NCBI RefSeq assembly: GCF_015291705.1
Contig: NZ_CP030050.1
Location: 7,564,001 to 7,628,000, forward strand
Length of the DNA stretch: 64,000 nt
Direction of reading: 5' to 3'
DNA from: Bradyrhizobium arachidis
GTDB lineage: Bacteria; Pseudomonadota; Alphaproteobacteria; Rhizobiales; Xanthobacteraceae
Shown: positions 1 through 8,162 of the stretch, one piece after another
Layout: each line of letters opens with the position of its first letter
Position numbering within the stretch: the first letter of the stretch is position 1
Made by a program: the position numbers and the translations under genes
The notes under the pieces: model-generated
Database searches by the model: none
Told to the model about the DNA's origin: nothing
Seen by the model: the letters and a program-made list of their open reading frames with translations, nothing else

Positions 1-162
1 CTGCATGGCGATGAGAAAATCGTCTTCGACGATCAGGACCGCGTGGGACTGATCAACACGATCGCTCGCTTCGTCGGCGGCGGGCGCCATCTTTTTATCA
101 GGCGGATGATCGGTCGGAGCGGCTAGTTCATGGCTATCGGACATGCTCGGCTGCGTCATCAT
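1..162 (-). CDS. Response regulator receiver protein (partial, runs off left edge)
   Basis: Only the first 54 codons are in the window. After a 40-residue polar N-terminal tail the protein enters a receiver-domain first strand and acidic pocket (VLIVEDDFLIAMQ), where the paired Asp residues bind Mg2+. The phosphoacceptor Asp lies outside the window. The ATG overlaps the TGA of the upstream histidine kinase (ATGA), so the two are translationally coupled and this is the likely partner of that kinase. Known: CheY-like receivers accept phosphate from HWE-type kinases. Inference: it is a single-domain receiver, but an output domain cannot be excluded. Confidence 0.85.
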   Translation of the reverse strand, partial: MMTQPSMSDSHELAAPTDHPPDKKMAPAADEASDRVDQSHAVLIVEDDFLIAMQ

Positions 163-2870
163 GCACCTCGCGATGCGCCGAAACGAAGCGTAGCGCGCGA
201 TGGCGATCGGCTCACGGCAAGCTCGGCATGGAGCTGGCGGGCCAGGCCAAGTACCAGACGAAGGCCCGACGAGGTTTGCCGCGCCGCATTCAAGTCAAAT
301 CCGGGCCCGTCATCCTCGACATGAAGCTCGAACTGTCCATCATGCTCAACAAGGCTGACGCGAATGCTGTCGGCGGCTGGATCGCGGATCCCGTGCTTGG
401 CTGCGTTGGTCAGCAATTCATTGAGGATCAGGGCGAGCGGCATGGCAATATCATTGGACAGAGCACCGGTTGCCTGCGTACGCGTGATCTTGATTCTCGC
501 TGGCAGCGTCTGCTGGATCGTTTCGACCACTGCGCCAAGAAACTCATCCGCCGCGAAGCTGGTCGCGTCGGTGGTGCCATAAAGAACACGCTGGGCAGCG
601 GCCATGGCGGCAATCCGGCTACAGGCATCGTCAAGCACACGCCGGGCCTCCTCGCTCCGGGCGCTGCGGGCCGCCGTGTACAGGAGCCCCTGGAGCATCT
701 GCATGTTGTTCTTGGTGCGGTGGTTGAGTTCATTGAGCAGCAGGCGCTGCTGGGTCTCAGCCTGCTTTCGCTCGCTCAAATCAACCAGCATGTTGATGGC
801 GCCGGTGACCCGGCCGGATGCATCGAACAGGGGCGTCGGGAACGGGATGAACGGAACGCGTGTGCCATCCGGCCGCTCGGCAATAGCCTCGACCCCGCGC
901 ACCGGACGGCCTTCCTTGAGGGCGACGGCCATCGGGCACTGGTCATGCGGCAACGGCGTGCCGTCGGGGAGATAGAGCTTCCAGGTCACGCACCATTCGT
1001 CGCTGCCGAGCAACGGTGTCCGGCCGGCGAATTCGACGGCAGTCTGGTTGAAATAGGTGATCCTTCCGTCGGCGTCGGTCGTGTAGATGGCGGCCGGTAT
1101 GGCGTCGAGCAATTCCTGCAACCGCTGTTCGCTCTCCTGCAATCTCCTTTCGGAGAGCTTGCGCTCTGTGATATCGCGGGCGATCTTCGAGGCTCCAATG
1201 ACGCGCCCCATGCGATCGCGGATCGGCGAGATTGTCAGCGAAATGTCGACTAGACTGCCATCTTTGCGGCGACGCACGGTCTCGAAATGATCCACGCGCT
1301 CGCCGGCTTTGATCTTGGCCAGAATGCGCGGCTCCTCATCCTGCCGGTCCGGCGGAATAAGCATCGTGATCGATCGGCCGACAGCCTCATCTCGGCTGTA
1401 GCCGAACAGACGCCGCGCACCATCATTCCAGGTCTGGATTATGCCATCGAGATTCTTGCTGACGATGGCATCGGCTGACGATTCAACGATGGCCGCCAGT
1501 TGCTGGGCATCGCGCTCGGCCAGGCGGCGGGCTTCATCGCCGGAAAGGCGCGCAAGGGCAAAGCCGAGCAGGCGTGCCAGCGTGAGCGCGGTGTCGAGCT
1601 CGGACGGCGTGAAATGATGGGGCTCATCATGGTAGGCCATGAACTTGCCGGCAAGCCGGCCATCCTGGACAATGGGCGTAAAGGCCGTGGCTTGAATGCC
1701 TTCGTTGAGGATTGTCTGTTTCAGATCATCCGGCAGGTCGCTGCGGGCAGCATCTTCGATGCAAACAGGCGCCGGCCTTGTCTCATTGCGGTCCCACGGG
1801 GAATGTCCTTCCACCGCCTTCCGGTAGGCTTCCGAAAGGTCGCGCCAAGCCGCGAACCGCATGATGTCGGCCTGGTCATAGAGTAGGATCGAGGCCCGCG
1901 TACAGCCCAGCGCGCGCGTGATAGCATCAAGCGCGGCCTGGTGTATTTGCTCGGCCGATTGGCAGTGCTGAAGTCGCTCCGAGAAAGCGAACAAGGCGGC
2001 TTGCTCTTCCATGCGCCGAGCGAGCGCCTGTTCGGCGCGCTTGCGGTCCGTAATATCGTGCTGCACACGGACGGCGTAAAGAAACTTGCCGGCGGCGTCG
2101 CGAATGCTCGATGACGTGACGGCCGCCCAGATATGTCCGCCATCCTTGCAATAAATGCGTTTCTCAATGCTGTAGCGATCGAATTCGCCCGCGATCTGGC
2201 GGGTGAATTGCGCGCGATCCTCGGCAATATCTTCGGGCAGCGTCTCCTCGAAGATCGTTCGTCCCAAAAGCTCGGAAGCCATATATCCGGTCAGCCGGCA
2301 AAGCTGCTGGTTGACCCGTAGCATGCGGCCGTCGCGATCGATTTCGACGATGCCGGCGCCGACATGCTCATAGGTGGCGGCAAGTCGTTCGTCGCGGGCC
2401 TGCATCCAGTCGTCGGAACGGGCGTCGCACATTTCGACTCGGCCGCCGATGCGCTCGTGAAAGCAGTTGATGGCCCCGGCCAGGACACCGTCCTCATCGA
2501 AGACCGGCGCAATATGGATGGTGACCCAGACGTGTGAGCCATCGGGCCTTTCCAGGCGACCTTCGAGGCCACGGACCGGAGTTCCGGTCCGCAGCACTTC
2601 GGCCGTTGGCGTTAGCTCGCGCGAGATCGGCCGTCCATCAAGGAAGAGCTTGTAGGAGCCGCAGAAGAGTTCGCTATCATCTCCAACCCGCGGTGCGCGG
2701 CCCCACAAGTCCGCCGCGCGTGAATTGAACCAAAGAATGCGACCCTCCGCGTCACAGGCGTGGATCGCGATGGGAAGCTGCGCGAGGAAAGCGGGTGACG
2801 GGCTTTGCAAACCGAGCGCTGCGAGCGGCTCGAGACTGTCAAGATCGACCGCCGTCTGCTGAATATTCAT
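159..2870 (-). CDS. Multi-PAS/GAF sensor histidine kinase, HWE/HisKA_2 type
   Basis: A soluble sensor kinase of about 903 residues. Reading from the N-terminus there is a PAS domain (IHACDAEGRILWFNSRAADL), a second PAS with a PAC tail ending DITDRKRAEQ, a GAF domain (about 300-450), a third PAS (ESSADAIVSKNLDGIIQTWN), a fourth PAS (LDAIPAAIYTTDADGRITYF), then the kinase core with H-box LNHRTKNNMQMLQG and N-box LNELLTNAAKHG. No membrane segment is seen. An upstream in-frame ATG at 2993 exists, but an EcfG-like promoter lies across it, so the ATG at 2870 (MNIQQTAVDL) is preferred. It is coupled by ATGA to a response regulator. Known: such kinases feed alphaproteobacterial stress or light responses. 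The signal is unknown. Confidence 0.88.
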   Translation of the reverse strand: MNIQQTAVDLDSLEPLAALGLQSPSPAFLAQLPIAIHACDAEGRILWFNSRAADLWGRAPRVGDDSELFCGSYKLFLDGRPISRELTPTAEVLRTGTPVRGLEGRLERPDGSHVWVTIHIAPVFDEDGVLAGAINCFHERIGGRVEMCDARSDDWMQARDERLAATYEHVGAGIVEIDRDGRMLRVNQQLCRLTGYMASELLGRTIFEETLPEDIAEDRAQFTRQIAGEFDRYSIEKRIYCKDGGHIWAAVTSSSIRDAAGKFLYAVRVQHDITDRKRAEQALARRMEEQAALFAFSERLQHCQSAEQIHQAALDAITRALGCTRASILLYDQADIMRFAAWRDLSEAYRKAVEGHSPWDRNETRPAPVCIEDAARSDLPDDLKQTILNEGIQATAFTPIVQDGRLAGKFMAYHDEPHHFTPSELDTALTLARLLGFALARLSGDEARRLAERDAQQLAAIVESSADAIVSKNLDGIIQTWNDGARRLFGYSRDEAVGRSITMLIPPDRQDEEPRILAKIKAGERVDHFETVRRRKDGSLVDISLTISPIRDRMGRVIGASKIARDITERKLSERRLQESEQRLQELLDAIPAAIYTTDADGRITYFNQTAVEFAGRTPLLGSDEWCVTWKLYLPDGTPLPHDQCPMAVALKEGRPVRGVEAIAERPDGTRVPFIPFPTPLFDASGRVTGAINMLVDLSERKQAETQQRLLLNELNHRTKNNMQMLQGLLYTAARSARSEEARRVLDDACSRIAAMAAAQRVLYGTTDATSFAADEFLGAVVETIQQTLPARIKITRTQATGALSNDIAMPLALILNELLTNAAKHGIRDPAADSIRVSLVEHDGQFELHVEDDGPGFDLNAARQTSSGLRLVLGLARQLHAELAVSRSPSRATLRFGASRGA

Positions 2871-2974
2871 AGGCCTCATCCCCCGCGCCAGGACCAAGAG
2901 GGGTGCGGCACCATTGTTCTTCCTGCCCCTGGTCGCCTTGGCCGGTTGGTTCCCGACTCCGCGAAACATGCCTA

Positions 2975-3000
2975 AACGCCCGGCCGAGATCAAAAGTTCC
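2975..3000 (-). promoter_or_regulatory. EcfG-type promoter of the multi-PAS kinase operon
   Basis: On the minus strand GGAAC is followed by 17 bases and then CGTT, the exact -35/-10 pattern recognised by the alphaproteobacterial general-stress sigma factor EcfG. It ends about 105 bases before the preferred ATG at 2870. Because it overlaps the longest possible reading frame it argues for the shorter protein. Confidence 0.65.
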
Positions 3001-3219
3001 TAAATCGGGTCTTCCGTAGGGCACACGCGAAGACGAACCATTACGCTACGATAAGCGGAGTCGCTGGGGCTTGCTCTCCGTCTTTCGTCTCAGGCGCCGA
3101 GGCAGGCTTCCGCCGATGGTTCACTTCACCACAACGGCTTCATGGTGAAGGACAGAACGGTGGAGGAACGACTGGGCATCCATGAGCTTGGCTTGTTGGA
3201 TAAGCCGGAGGAGGATCAA

Positions 3220-3420
3220 ATGGACAGCGAAGACGCCTTGGCAAAAGTGAAGGACGTTTCGGAAGGCGTGCGTGAGACCGCCCGCACGGTGAGGCAAAGC
3301 TTCGAAGAAGGACAGCCGCCCGGCCAGGCGCTCGCCTTCCTGCGGGATGTGGTGCGAGAGGCCCCGCTGCCCTCGCTGCTCGTCGCCTTCATGCTGGGCT
3401 GCCTGATCGCGCGTCGTTAG
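3220..3420 (+). CDS. Small C-tail-anchored stress protein
   Basis: A protein of 66 residues with a charged helical N-terminal part (DALAKVKDVSEGVRETARTV) and a single C-terminal membrane segment (PSLLVAFMLGCLIARR). The ATG at 3220 is chosen because a strong GGAGGAGG ribosome-binding site precedes it; another ATG at 3142 would add 26 residues. The C-terminal REAPL-SLLVAF-LG-IARR signature recurs in the broken gene at 28507-28751, so the two are paralogues. Its TAG overlaps the TAA of the convergent oxidoreductase gene. Function unknown; the layout resembles DUF883/ElaB-like ribosome- or membrane-associated proteins (inference). Confidence 0.65.
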   Translation: MDSEDALAKVKDVSEGVRETARTVRQSFEEGQPPGQALAFLRDVVREAPLPSLLVAFMLGCLIARR

Positions 3421-4751
3421 CCGGGAATATCGCGGTCAATCGCAAGATCATCGAGCAGCGGCGAAGAGCCTCCGGCAAGCAACGCAGCCAGAAGTTCCGC
3501 CGCGAGGAAGCTAAAGGTAATTCCGTTGCCGCCATAGCCAAAGGCGGCAAAGATATTCTTGCAGCCGGGCACCGCGCCGATCAACGGCAGGCCGTCATGG
3601 GTGGTATCGAAAGCGCCGGACCAGGCGAAGTCGACCCGGTCCGATGCCTGCGGCCAAAGTGTCTTCAGATAATCCTTGAGCGCCGCAACCTTTGTCGGTG
3701 TGGCATGATTTCGAGCCTCGGGCTCGATCAACGCGTGATCATCCTCGCCACCAAGGATGATGCGGCCATCAGCGGTGGTCCGTCCATAATGATAGTTCCG
3801 GCTCGCTTCCCAGATCAGCGCCTGTTCGGGCCACAGATGGCTCGGCTGCCGGCGGGTCGCGATAGCCCAACTGGAGGCTGGTCGGGCTTTGAGCTTCACG
3901 ATGTCGGGTACCACATAGCCGGTCGCGAGCACGGCATGGCGCGCCTCGATCGAAAGCCCGCTTTCAAGGCCAACGATGACGCTCTGGGCGGCGCTATCAA
4001 AGGCAACCGCATTGTCCTTGAGAAGGCGGGCGCCGCGTCGGACGGAGATATCAAGCAAGCCATGCGTGAGGAGCACCGGATCGGCATCCGCCGCGTCTGC
4101 TGACAAAAGGGCGCCCGCCCGCCTGATGCCGAAGCGCCTCAGCAGCGCGGCATGATCGAGATAGAGGGATGGCAGATCGGCACGACGCCTCAGCGCATAT
4201 TCATCCTGAACAAGCTTCCGACTGTCATCGATGGCGAGATAGAGCGATAGACGTGGCCGCATCTCGCAGGCAATTCCATGCTGCGCAACCAGGGACAGCA
4301 GGCCTTGCGCAGCATGGTGGCTGGCTCGATAGCAACGCGCCGCCCTCTCGAAGCCATAGAGCTGCGCGAGTTCGAACAGCGGCCGGTCGATTTCCCAGAG
4401 TAGCATGGCGGTGCTGGCCGCCGTGCTACCGAGACTCGGAAGCTCGCGATCGATAATGACAACTTGATGGCCTTGCCGTGTCAGACGCTCGGCCACCAGC
4501 GCGCCGGTGATGCCGGCGCCGATGATCAGAACCTCGCATCGAAAGCTGTCAGCTATCGGTTCAATCGGCGGCGGCGGCAGGACGGCCCACGGTGCGCGCG
4601 GGCTGCGCAGATCGTCCTGCTCGATGTCATCATTTTTGAAGATGGAACGCTCCCAGGTGCCTTGACCCGCTAGACTTTCACCGGGCGCAAGGCCGACACG
4701 GCCGGTGCATTGATCGGCTGTCCGTTGGGGGCAAAGATCGAACCGTGGCAC
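3417..4751 (-). CDS. FAD-dependent oxidoreductase (DAO family)
   Basis: A protein of 444 residues with an FAD-binding Rossmann motif at about residue 75 (VLIIGAGITGALVAERL), an acidic residue after the second strand (VVIIDRE), and a C-terminal FAD motif (GLPLIGAVPGCKNIFAAFGYGGNG) typical of the D-amino-acid oxidase/glycine oxidase family. Substrate unknown. The only usual start codon in frame lies 82 bases inside the upstream Rieske-FAD gene, so either the overlap is real or translation begins at an unusual codon nearer 4670. It forms an operon with that gene, which belongs to the same fold family. Convergent with and overlapping the small gene ending at 3420. Confidence 0.82.
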   Translation of the reverse strand: MPRFDLCPQRTADQCTGRVGLAPGESLAGQGTWERSIFKNDDIEQDDLRSPRAPWAVLPPPPIEPIADSFRCEVLIIGAGITGALVAERLTRQGHQVVIIDRELPSLGSTAASTAMLLWEIDRPLFELAQLYGFERAARCYRASHHAAQGLLSLVAQHGIACEMRPRLSLYLAIDDSRKLVQDEYALRRRADLPSLYLDHAALLRRFGIRRAGALLSADAADADPVLLTHGLLDISVRRGARLLKDNAVAFDSAAQSVIVGLESGLSIEARHAVLATGYVVPDIVKLKARPASSWAIATRRQPSHLWPEQALIWEASRNYHYGRTTADGRIILGGEDDHALIEPEARNHATPTKVAALKDYLKTLWPQASDRVDFAWSGAFDTTHDGLPLIGAVPGCKNIFAAFGYGGNGITFSFLAAELLAALLAGGSSPLLDDLAIDRDIPG

Positions 4752-6175
4752 GGGCAGTCCCAGCAGCTCTCAAAGCTGTTCCAGAGCAGATGACAGCCGA
4801 TATGGGTGCAACTGGCCGAATGAAGATGCAGTTCGCCGGCCTTGTCCTTGTAGGCGGCGATCTTTTCGAGACCACGGCGCAGGATGGCGCCCTCACCCGG
4901 CTGAAGCTCTTCCAGCGAGGCGATTTCACCCGGCGCCACGTATTCGGCGAGGTTTTGCAGGATCGTCACGTTCTCGCGCAGGAAATTCTTGGCCGCTGCC
5001 AACGGCTTGCGATCCGGCGCATAGACGGACTGCCATGGATGATCTTCACCGAGAATGAGCGCCGTGTTCAGCATCGCGCCCATCACGCCATGGGTCAGAC
5101 CCTGGCCCGAATCGCCCATCGCAAGGTAGATGCGCTCGCTGCCGGGCTGGCGGCCGATGAAGCCGGCATAGTCGATCGTATCGAGAATCTGGCCCGACCA
5201 GCGGTGCGTGATGCGCCCAAGGGCCGGAATCAGGTCGCGTGCCCAGCTCTCCAGACGTGTAAAGCGTTTGTCGGCGTCGTTGGCTTCGCCGCTTTTATGG
5301 TCTTCGCCGCCGACAAGAACGAAATCATGATCGTCTGGGCCGGTTTGCAGCCGTACATAGTGGTAGGGATCTTCGGTGTCCCAATAGAGCGCATCGGGAA
5401 GTTCGCCCCGTTCAATGGCGAAAGCGAGGACATACGTGCGATAGGGAGCCACCTTCGTGTGCAGTTGAAAGCGATCGGCGATGGATGCGTTGGTCGCGAT
5501 CACGGCGTGGCTGGCCGTGACCTGCCCTTGCGATGTTCGCAGCGTGACAGCGCCGTCCTGCTCGGCAACTTCTTCCACTGGACTGTTGGCAAAGAAACGA
5601 ACGCCGCCGCTCTCGCAAACGGCCGCAAGTCCGGCGAGATATTTAAGGGGGTGGAATTTTGCTTGGCGTGGATATCGAAGGACATGCCGGTTCTCGCAGC
5701 CTTTGAGCGGCACGCCGACCAGCCGATGAACGGGAGCGCCGACCTCGCGCACCGCTTCGAGCTCCTCATCGAATATATCGGCCGGCATGCCGTTACCCTG
5801 AAAAAGATAGCCGTCAGTACGGAGGAAGTCGCAGGCAATATTCTCGCCGGCCTGGATGTCCTCGATCCGGTCGACGGCGGCAGCCTGACTTTCGTAGAAC
5901 AGCTTGGCGGCATCGGCGCCGCGCAGCTTCTTGAATTCGCTCATCAGATCATCGCAAAGCGGCGCAAGATGCGCCGACGTGCGCGCCGTCATACCGCTTG
6001 CGATGCCTTTGCGATCAATGACGACGACTGACCGGCCGCGCTTCATGAGTTCGTACGCCGTCGAGAGCCCGGCGACGCCGGAGCCGACCACGGCGACATC
6101 GCAGTGCACATCACCTCCAAGCGCCCCCGCCTCCGGCAGGATCTCGGTCTCCATCCAGAGCGAGGTGCTGACCAT
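4670..6175 (-). CDS. FAD-dependent oxidoreductase with C-terminal Rieske [2Fe-2S] domain
   Basis: About 501 residues. The N-terminus carries a dinucleotide-binding motif (VAVVGSGVAGLSTAYELMKRG) followed by an acidic strand end (VVVIDRKG). The C-terminal 80 residues form a Rieske domain with both ligand pairs visible: C-T-H-I-G-C-H and C-P-C-H-G-S. Known: DAO-Rieske fusions pass electrons from flavin chemistry to or from a [2Fe-2S] centre; the substrate is usually unassigned. The ATG at 6175 is chosen for the GGTGGAG just upstream; one other ATG lies 24 bases earlier. First gene of a two-gene operon with the second FAD oxidoreductase. Confidence 0.9.
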   Translation of the reverse strand: MVSTSLWMETEILPEAGALGGDVHCDVAVVGSGVAGLSTAYELMKRGRSVVVIDRKGIASGMTARTSAHLAPLCDDLMSEFKKLRGADAAKLFYESQAAAVDRIEDIQAGENIACDFLRTDGYLFQGNGMPADIFDEELEAVREVGAPVHRLVGVPLKGCENRHVLRYPRQAKFHPLKYLAGLAAVCESGGVRFFANSPVEEVAEQDGAVTLRTSQGQVTASHAVIATNASIADRFQLHTKVAPYRTYVLAFAIERGELPDALYWDTEDPYHYVRLQTGPDDHDFVLVGGEDHKSGEANDADKRFTRLESWARDLIPALGRITHRWSGQILDTIDYAGFIGRQPGSERIYLAMGDSGQGLTHGVMGAMLNTALILGEDHPWQSVYAPDRKPLAAAKNFLRENVTILQNLAEYVAPGEIASLEELQPGEGAILRRGLEKIAAYKDKAGELHLHSASCTHIGCHLLWNSFESCWDCPCHGSIFAPNGQPINAPAVSALRPVKV

Positions 6176-6310
6176 GTTGAACTCCACCCAAAGAGGCAAA
6201 ACGCGGGCTGTTGTCGCGGGTTCCTGCGAAGGCGCGGGAAGCCAGTCGCTGTGGAAGGCCGCTCACGCTCGGGGACCGCATTCGCCCGTCCGGTAGCGGC
6301 AAACGCGCGA

Positions 6311-6335
6311 GGAACAAAGCCGTCGCGCCGCCGTT
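6311..6335 (+). promoter_or_regulatory. EcfG-type promoter of the DUF892 gene
   Basis: GGAAC, 16 bases, CGTT, ending 29 bases before the ATG at 6365. This matches the general-stress promoter pattern of alphaproteobacteria and fits the stress role of DUF892 ferritin-like proteins. Confidence 0.7.
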
Positions 6336-6364
6336 CCATCGCTTTGAATTGGAGGAGCGACGTC

Positions 6365-6880
6365 ATGGGAATTTTCACAAAGGACATCAAGACGATGGAT
6401 GACCTGCTGCTGCATGGCTTGCAGGACATCTATTATGCAGAGCAGCAGATCACCAAGGCCCTGCCGAAAATGATCGACAAGGCCACCAACCGTGATCTGG
6501 CAACGGGCCTCAAGAATCATCTCGAGGAGACCAACAAGCAGATCGAGCGTCTCGAAAAGGTCTTCGAGAAACTTGGCCAGTCGCCAAGCGGCACGCAATG
6601 CCCGGCCATCGACGGCATCATCAAGGAAGCCGACGAAACGGCCGGCGAGATCGAAGACAAGACGGTGCTGGATGCAGCGATCGTCGCCAACGCGCAGGCC
6701 GTCGAGCATTACGAGATTTGCCGCTATGGCACACTGATCGCCTGGGCGGAAGAGCTCGGCCACGACGATATCGTGCGCTTCCTGACGACGAACCTCAACG
6801 AAGAGAAGGCGGCGAACACCAAGCTCAACACAGTCGCGTTGCGCAAGGGCGTCAACAAGAAGGCCTCCACCGCCGCATGA
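6365..6880 (+). CDS. Ferritin-like DUF892 (YciE/YciF) protein
   Basis: 171 residues, all-helical, with the family signatures LLLHGLQDIYYAEQQI near the N-terminus and AVEHYEICRYGTLIAWAEELG near residue 120, whose Glu and His residues make the presumed di-iron site. Known: the YciE/YciF family forms ferritin-like bundles linked to osmotic and oxidative stress; the biochemical role is unproven. The start follows GGAGGAG. A paralogue lies at 40695-41201. An EcfG-type promoter sits just upstream and a hairpin just downstream, so it is probably a single-gene stress transcript. Confidence 0.92.
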   Translation: MGIFTKDIKTMDDLLLHGLQDIYYAEQQITKALPKMIDKATNRDLATGLKNHLEETNKQIERLEKVFEKLGQSPSGTQCPAIDGIIKEADETAGEIEDKTVLDAAIVANAQAVEHYEICRYGTLIAWAEELGHDDIVRFLTTNLNEEKAANTKLNTVALRKGVNKKASTAA

Positions 6881-6884
6881 TCCG

Positions 6885-6919
6885 GCAGGGCCCGACGGAT
6901 CGTTTTCCATCGGGCCTGC
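6885..6919 (+). terminator. Probable hairpin terminator after the DUF892 gene
   Basis: GCAGGGCCCGA and TCGGGCCTGC form a stem (one bulged base) with a T-rich loop, directly after the stop at 6880. There is only a weak T tract afterwards. Confidence 0.4.
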
Positions 6920-6946
6920 TACTCCTTTCGAGGCCAAGTCATCCGT

Positions 6947-7462
6947 ATGACCAATCTGACAGAACTGCCGAGTTGGGCTGACGATAACAACATCTTCGCC
7001 GTGGTCGAGACGCCGCGCGGCAGTTCGTGCAAGCTCGAATTCGATCCTAAGCTCGGTGCTTTTGCTCTGGCGAAGCCGTTGATGGCGGGCCTGACCTATC
7101 CCTACGATTGGGGTTTCATTCCCTCGACCAAGGCCGAGGATGGCGATCCACTGGATGTGCTGATCCTGCACGACGCGCAAACCTATCCCGGTATTGTGCT
7201 ACGCTGTCGGCCGATCGGCATTCTCGAAGTCGAGCAGAAGAAAAAGGGCAAGAGCGAGCGAAACGACCGCATTTTTGCGGTACCGGACCGGTCACCGCTC
7301 GAAACGGATCTCAAGGATATCCGCAATCTTCCATCGCATGCGCGCGATGATCTCGAACAGTTCTTCCTGGCAACGAATGCCCTGGAGAACAAGGATCTGA
7401 AGTTTCTCGGCTGGCATGGGCCAAACCGTGCGACCAAGGCCATCAAACGGCTGGCCCGCTGA
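6947..7462 (+). CDS. Inorganic pyrophosphatase, family I
   Basis: 171 residues, the usual length for soluble family I pyrophosphatases, which hydrolyse PPi to two phosphates. The core motif EDGDPLDVLIL carries the metal-binding acidic residues, and the preceding YPYDWGFIPSTKAEDGDP matches the family YD-GFIP block. Compared with housekeeping enzymes the N-terminal part is divergent (ETPRGSSCKLEFDP in place of a typical IEI-K-S-KYE region), so this may be a second, accessory enzyme. The gene follows the DUF892 gene by 66 bases with a hairpin between. Confidence 0.88.
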   Translation: MTNLTELPSWADDNNIFAVVETPRGSSCKLEFDPKLGAFALAKPLMAGLTYPYDWGFIPSTKAEDGDPLDVLILHDAQTYPGIVLRCRPIGILEVEQKKKGKSERNDRIFAVPDRSPLETDLKDIRNLPSHARDDLEQFFLATNALENKDLKFLGWHGPNRATKAIKRLAR

Positions 7463-7862
7463 GCTGCACTCTCAGTCATCGCCATCGAACTCATCACTGG
7501 TGACTAGAGCGTGTATCTTGCTGATCCGTCGCCCGGCTAAGCTGTGTGGCGACACATTTCGATGGCGCGGGCAAATTCCAAGGTACAGCTCCGCGCATCC
7601 GACCTGGCACGCGCTGAATAGGATTGACCGCATAGGAACGCCGCCAGATGTTGCATGATTGATGGCGTGGAGTACCCTTGATCGATGCGCCGCACCAGAA
7701 CTCAGCTGAAGCAACAGATGTCCGACCGAGTCCGCCGACGCAGTTGGCGGCTGAGTACTGAGGAAGACGACGAAGGCATCGAGGATTGGATGGTCGGTGG
7801 GGGTGACAGCCCGCCGTCTTGACAACGTCTGTCGTTATCCGAACACGGAAAGGAAGAAACCC
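7463..7862. other. Intergenic stretch without a convincing gene
   Basis: About 400 bases between the pyrophosphatase and the DUF6496 gene. A 45-codon frame from the ATG at 7685 (start MRRTRTQLKQQMSDR) is open but has no clear ribosome-binding site or recognised relative. No promoter of the EcfG type is seen. Confidence 0.4.
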
Positions 7863-8069
7863 ATGGCAAAGAAAGCAAAGAAGAAGCGTCGCACCTCGAA
7901 GAGCTCGGGCTCGGACGTCAAGAGCGAGATGCGACGGTACAAGAAGGGGACCGCCAAAAGCGGCCGTGGCGGAAAGGGCGGCAAGGTGAAAAGCAAGAAG
8001 CAGGCAATCGCGATCGGCCTCTCCAAGGCCCGCAAAAAAGGCAAGAAGGTCCCCAAGAAAAAGAAGTAA
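7863..8069 (+). CDS. Lys-rich DUF6496-type small basic protein
   Basis: 68 residues, about one third Lys/Arg. The second half has the DUF6496 pattern: a basic Gly/Ser linker (SGRGGKGGKVKSKKQ) followed by the helix AIAIGLSKARKKGKKVPKKKK. The ATG at 7863 follows GGAAAGGAAG and begins MAKKAKKKRR; a longer frame from 7797 is unlikely. Function unknown; such charge suggests nucleic-acid binding (inference). Confidence 0.75.
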   Translation: MAKKAKKKRRTSKSSGSDVKSEMRRYKKGTAKSGRGGKGGKVKSKKQAIAIGLSKARKKGKKVPKKKK

Positions 8070-8162
8070 CGGGGCAATATGCAGGCACTCCGCAGTCACG
8101 CGTCATTCGGGCCGTCTCGACGTTCCCTGCCACGCGTGGCGCCAGGTTTCCAGGCACATGGC

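Noticed and set aside
228..1253. 341-codon plus-strand frame opposite the multi-PAS kinase
   Set aside because: Antisense shadow of the kinase; no motif of its own.
4745..6031. 428-codon open frame on the plus strand opposite the Rieske-FAD gene
   Set aside because: Mirror frame of a clear gene on the other strand; low-complexity composition and no domain. High-GC shadow.
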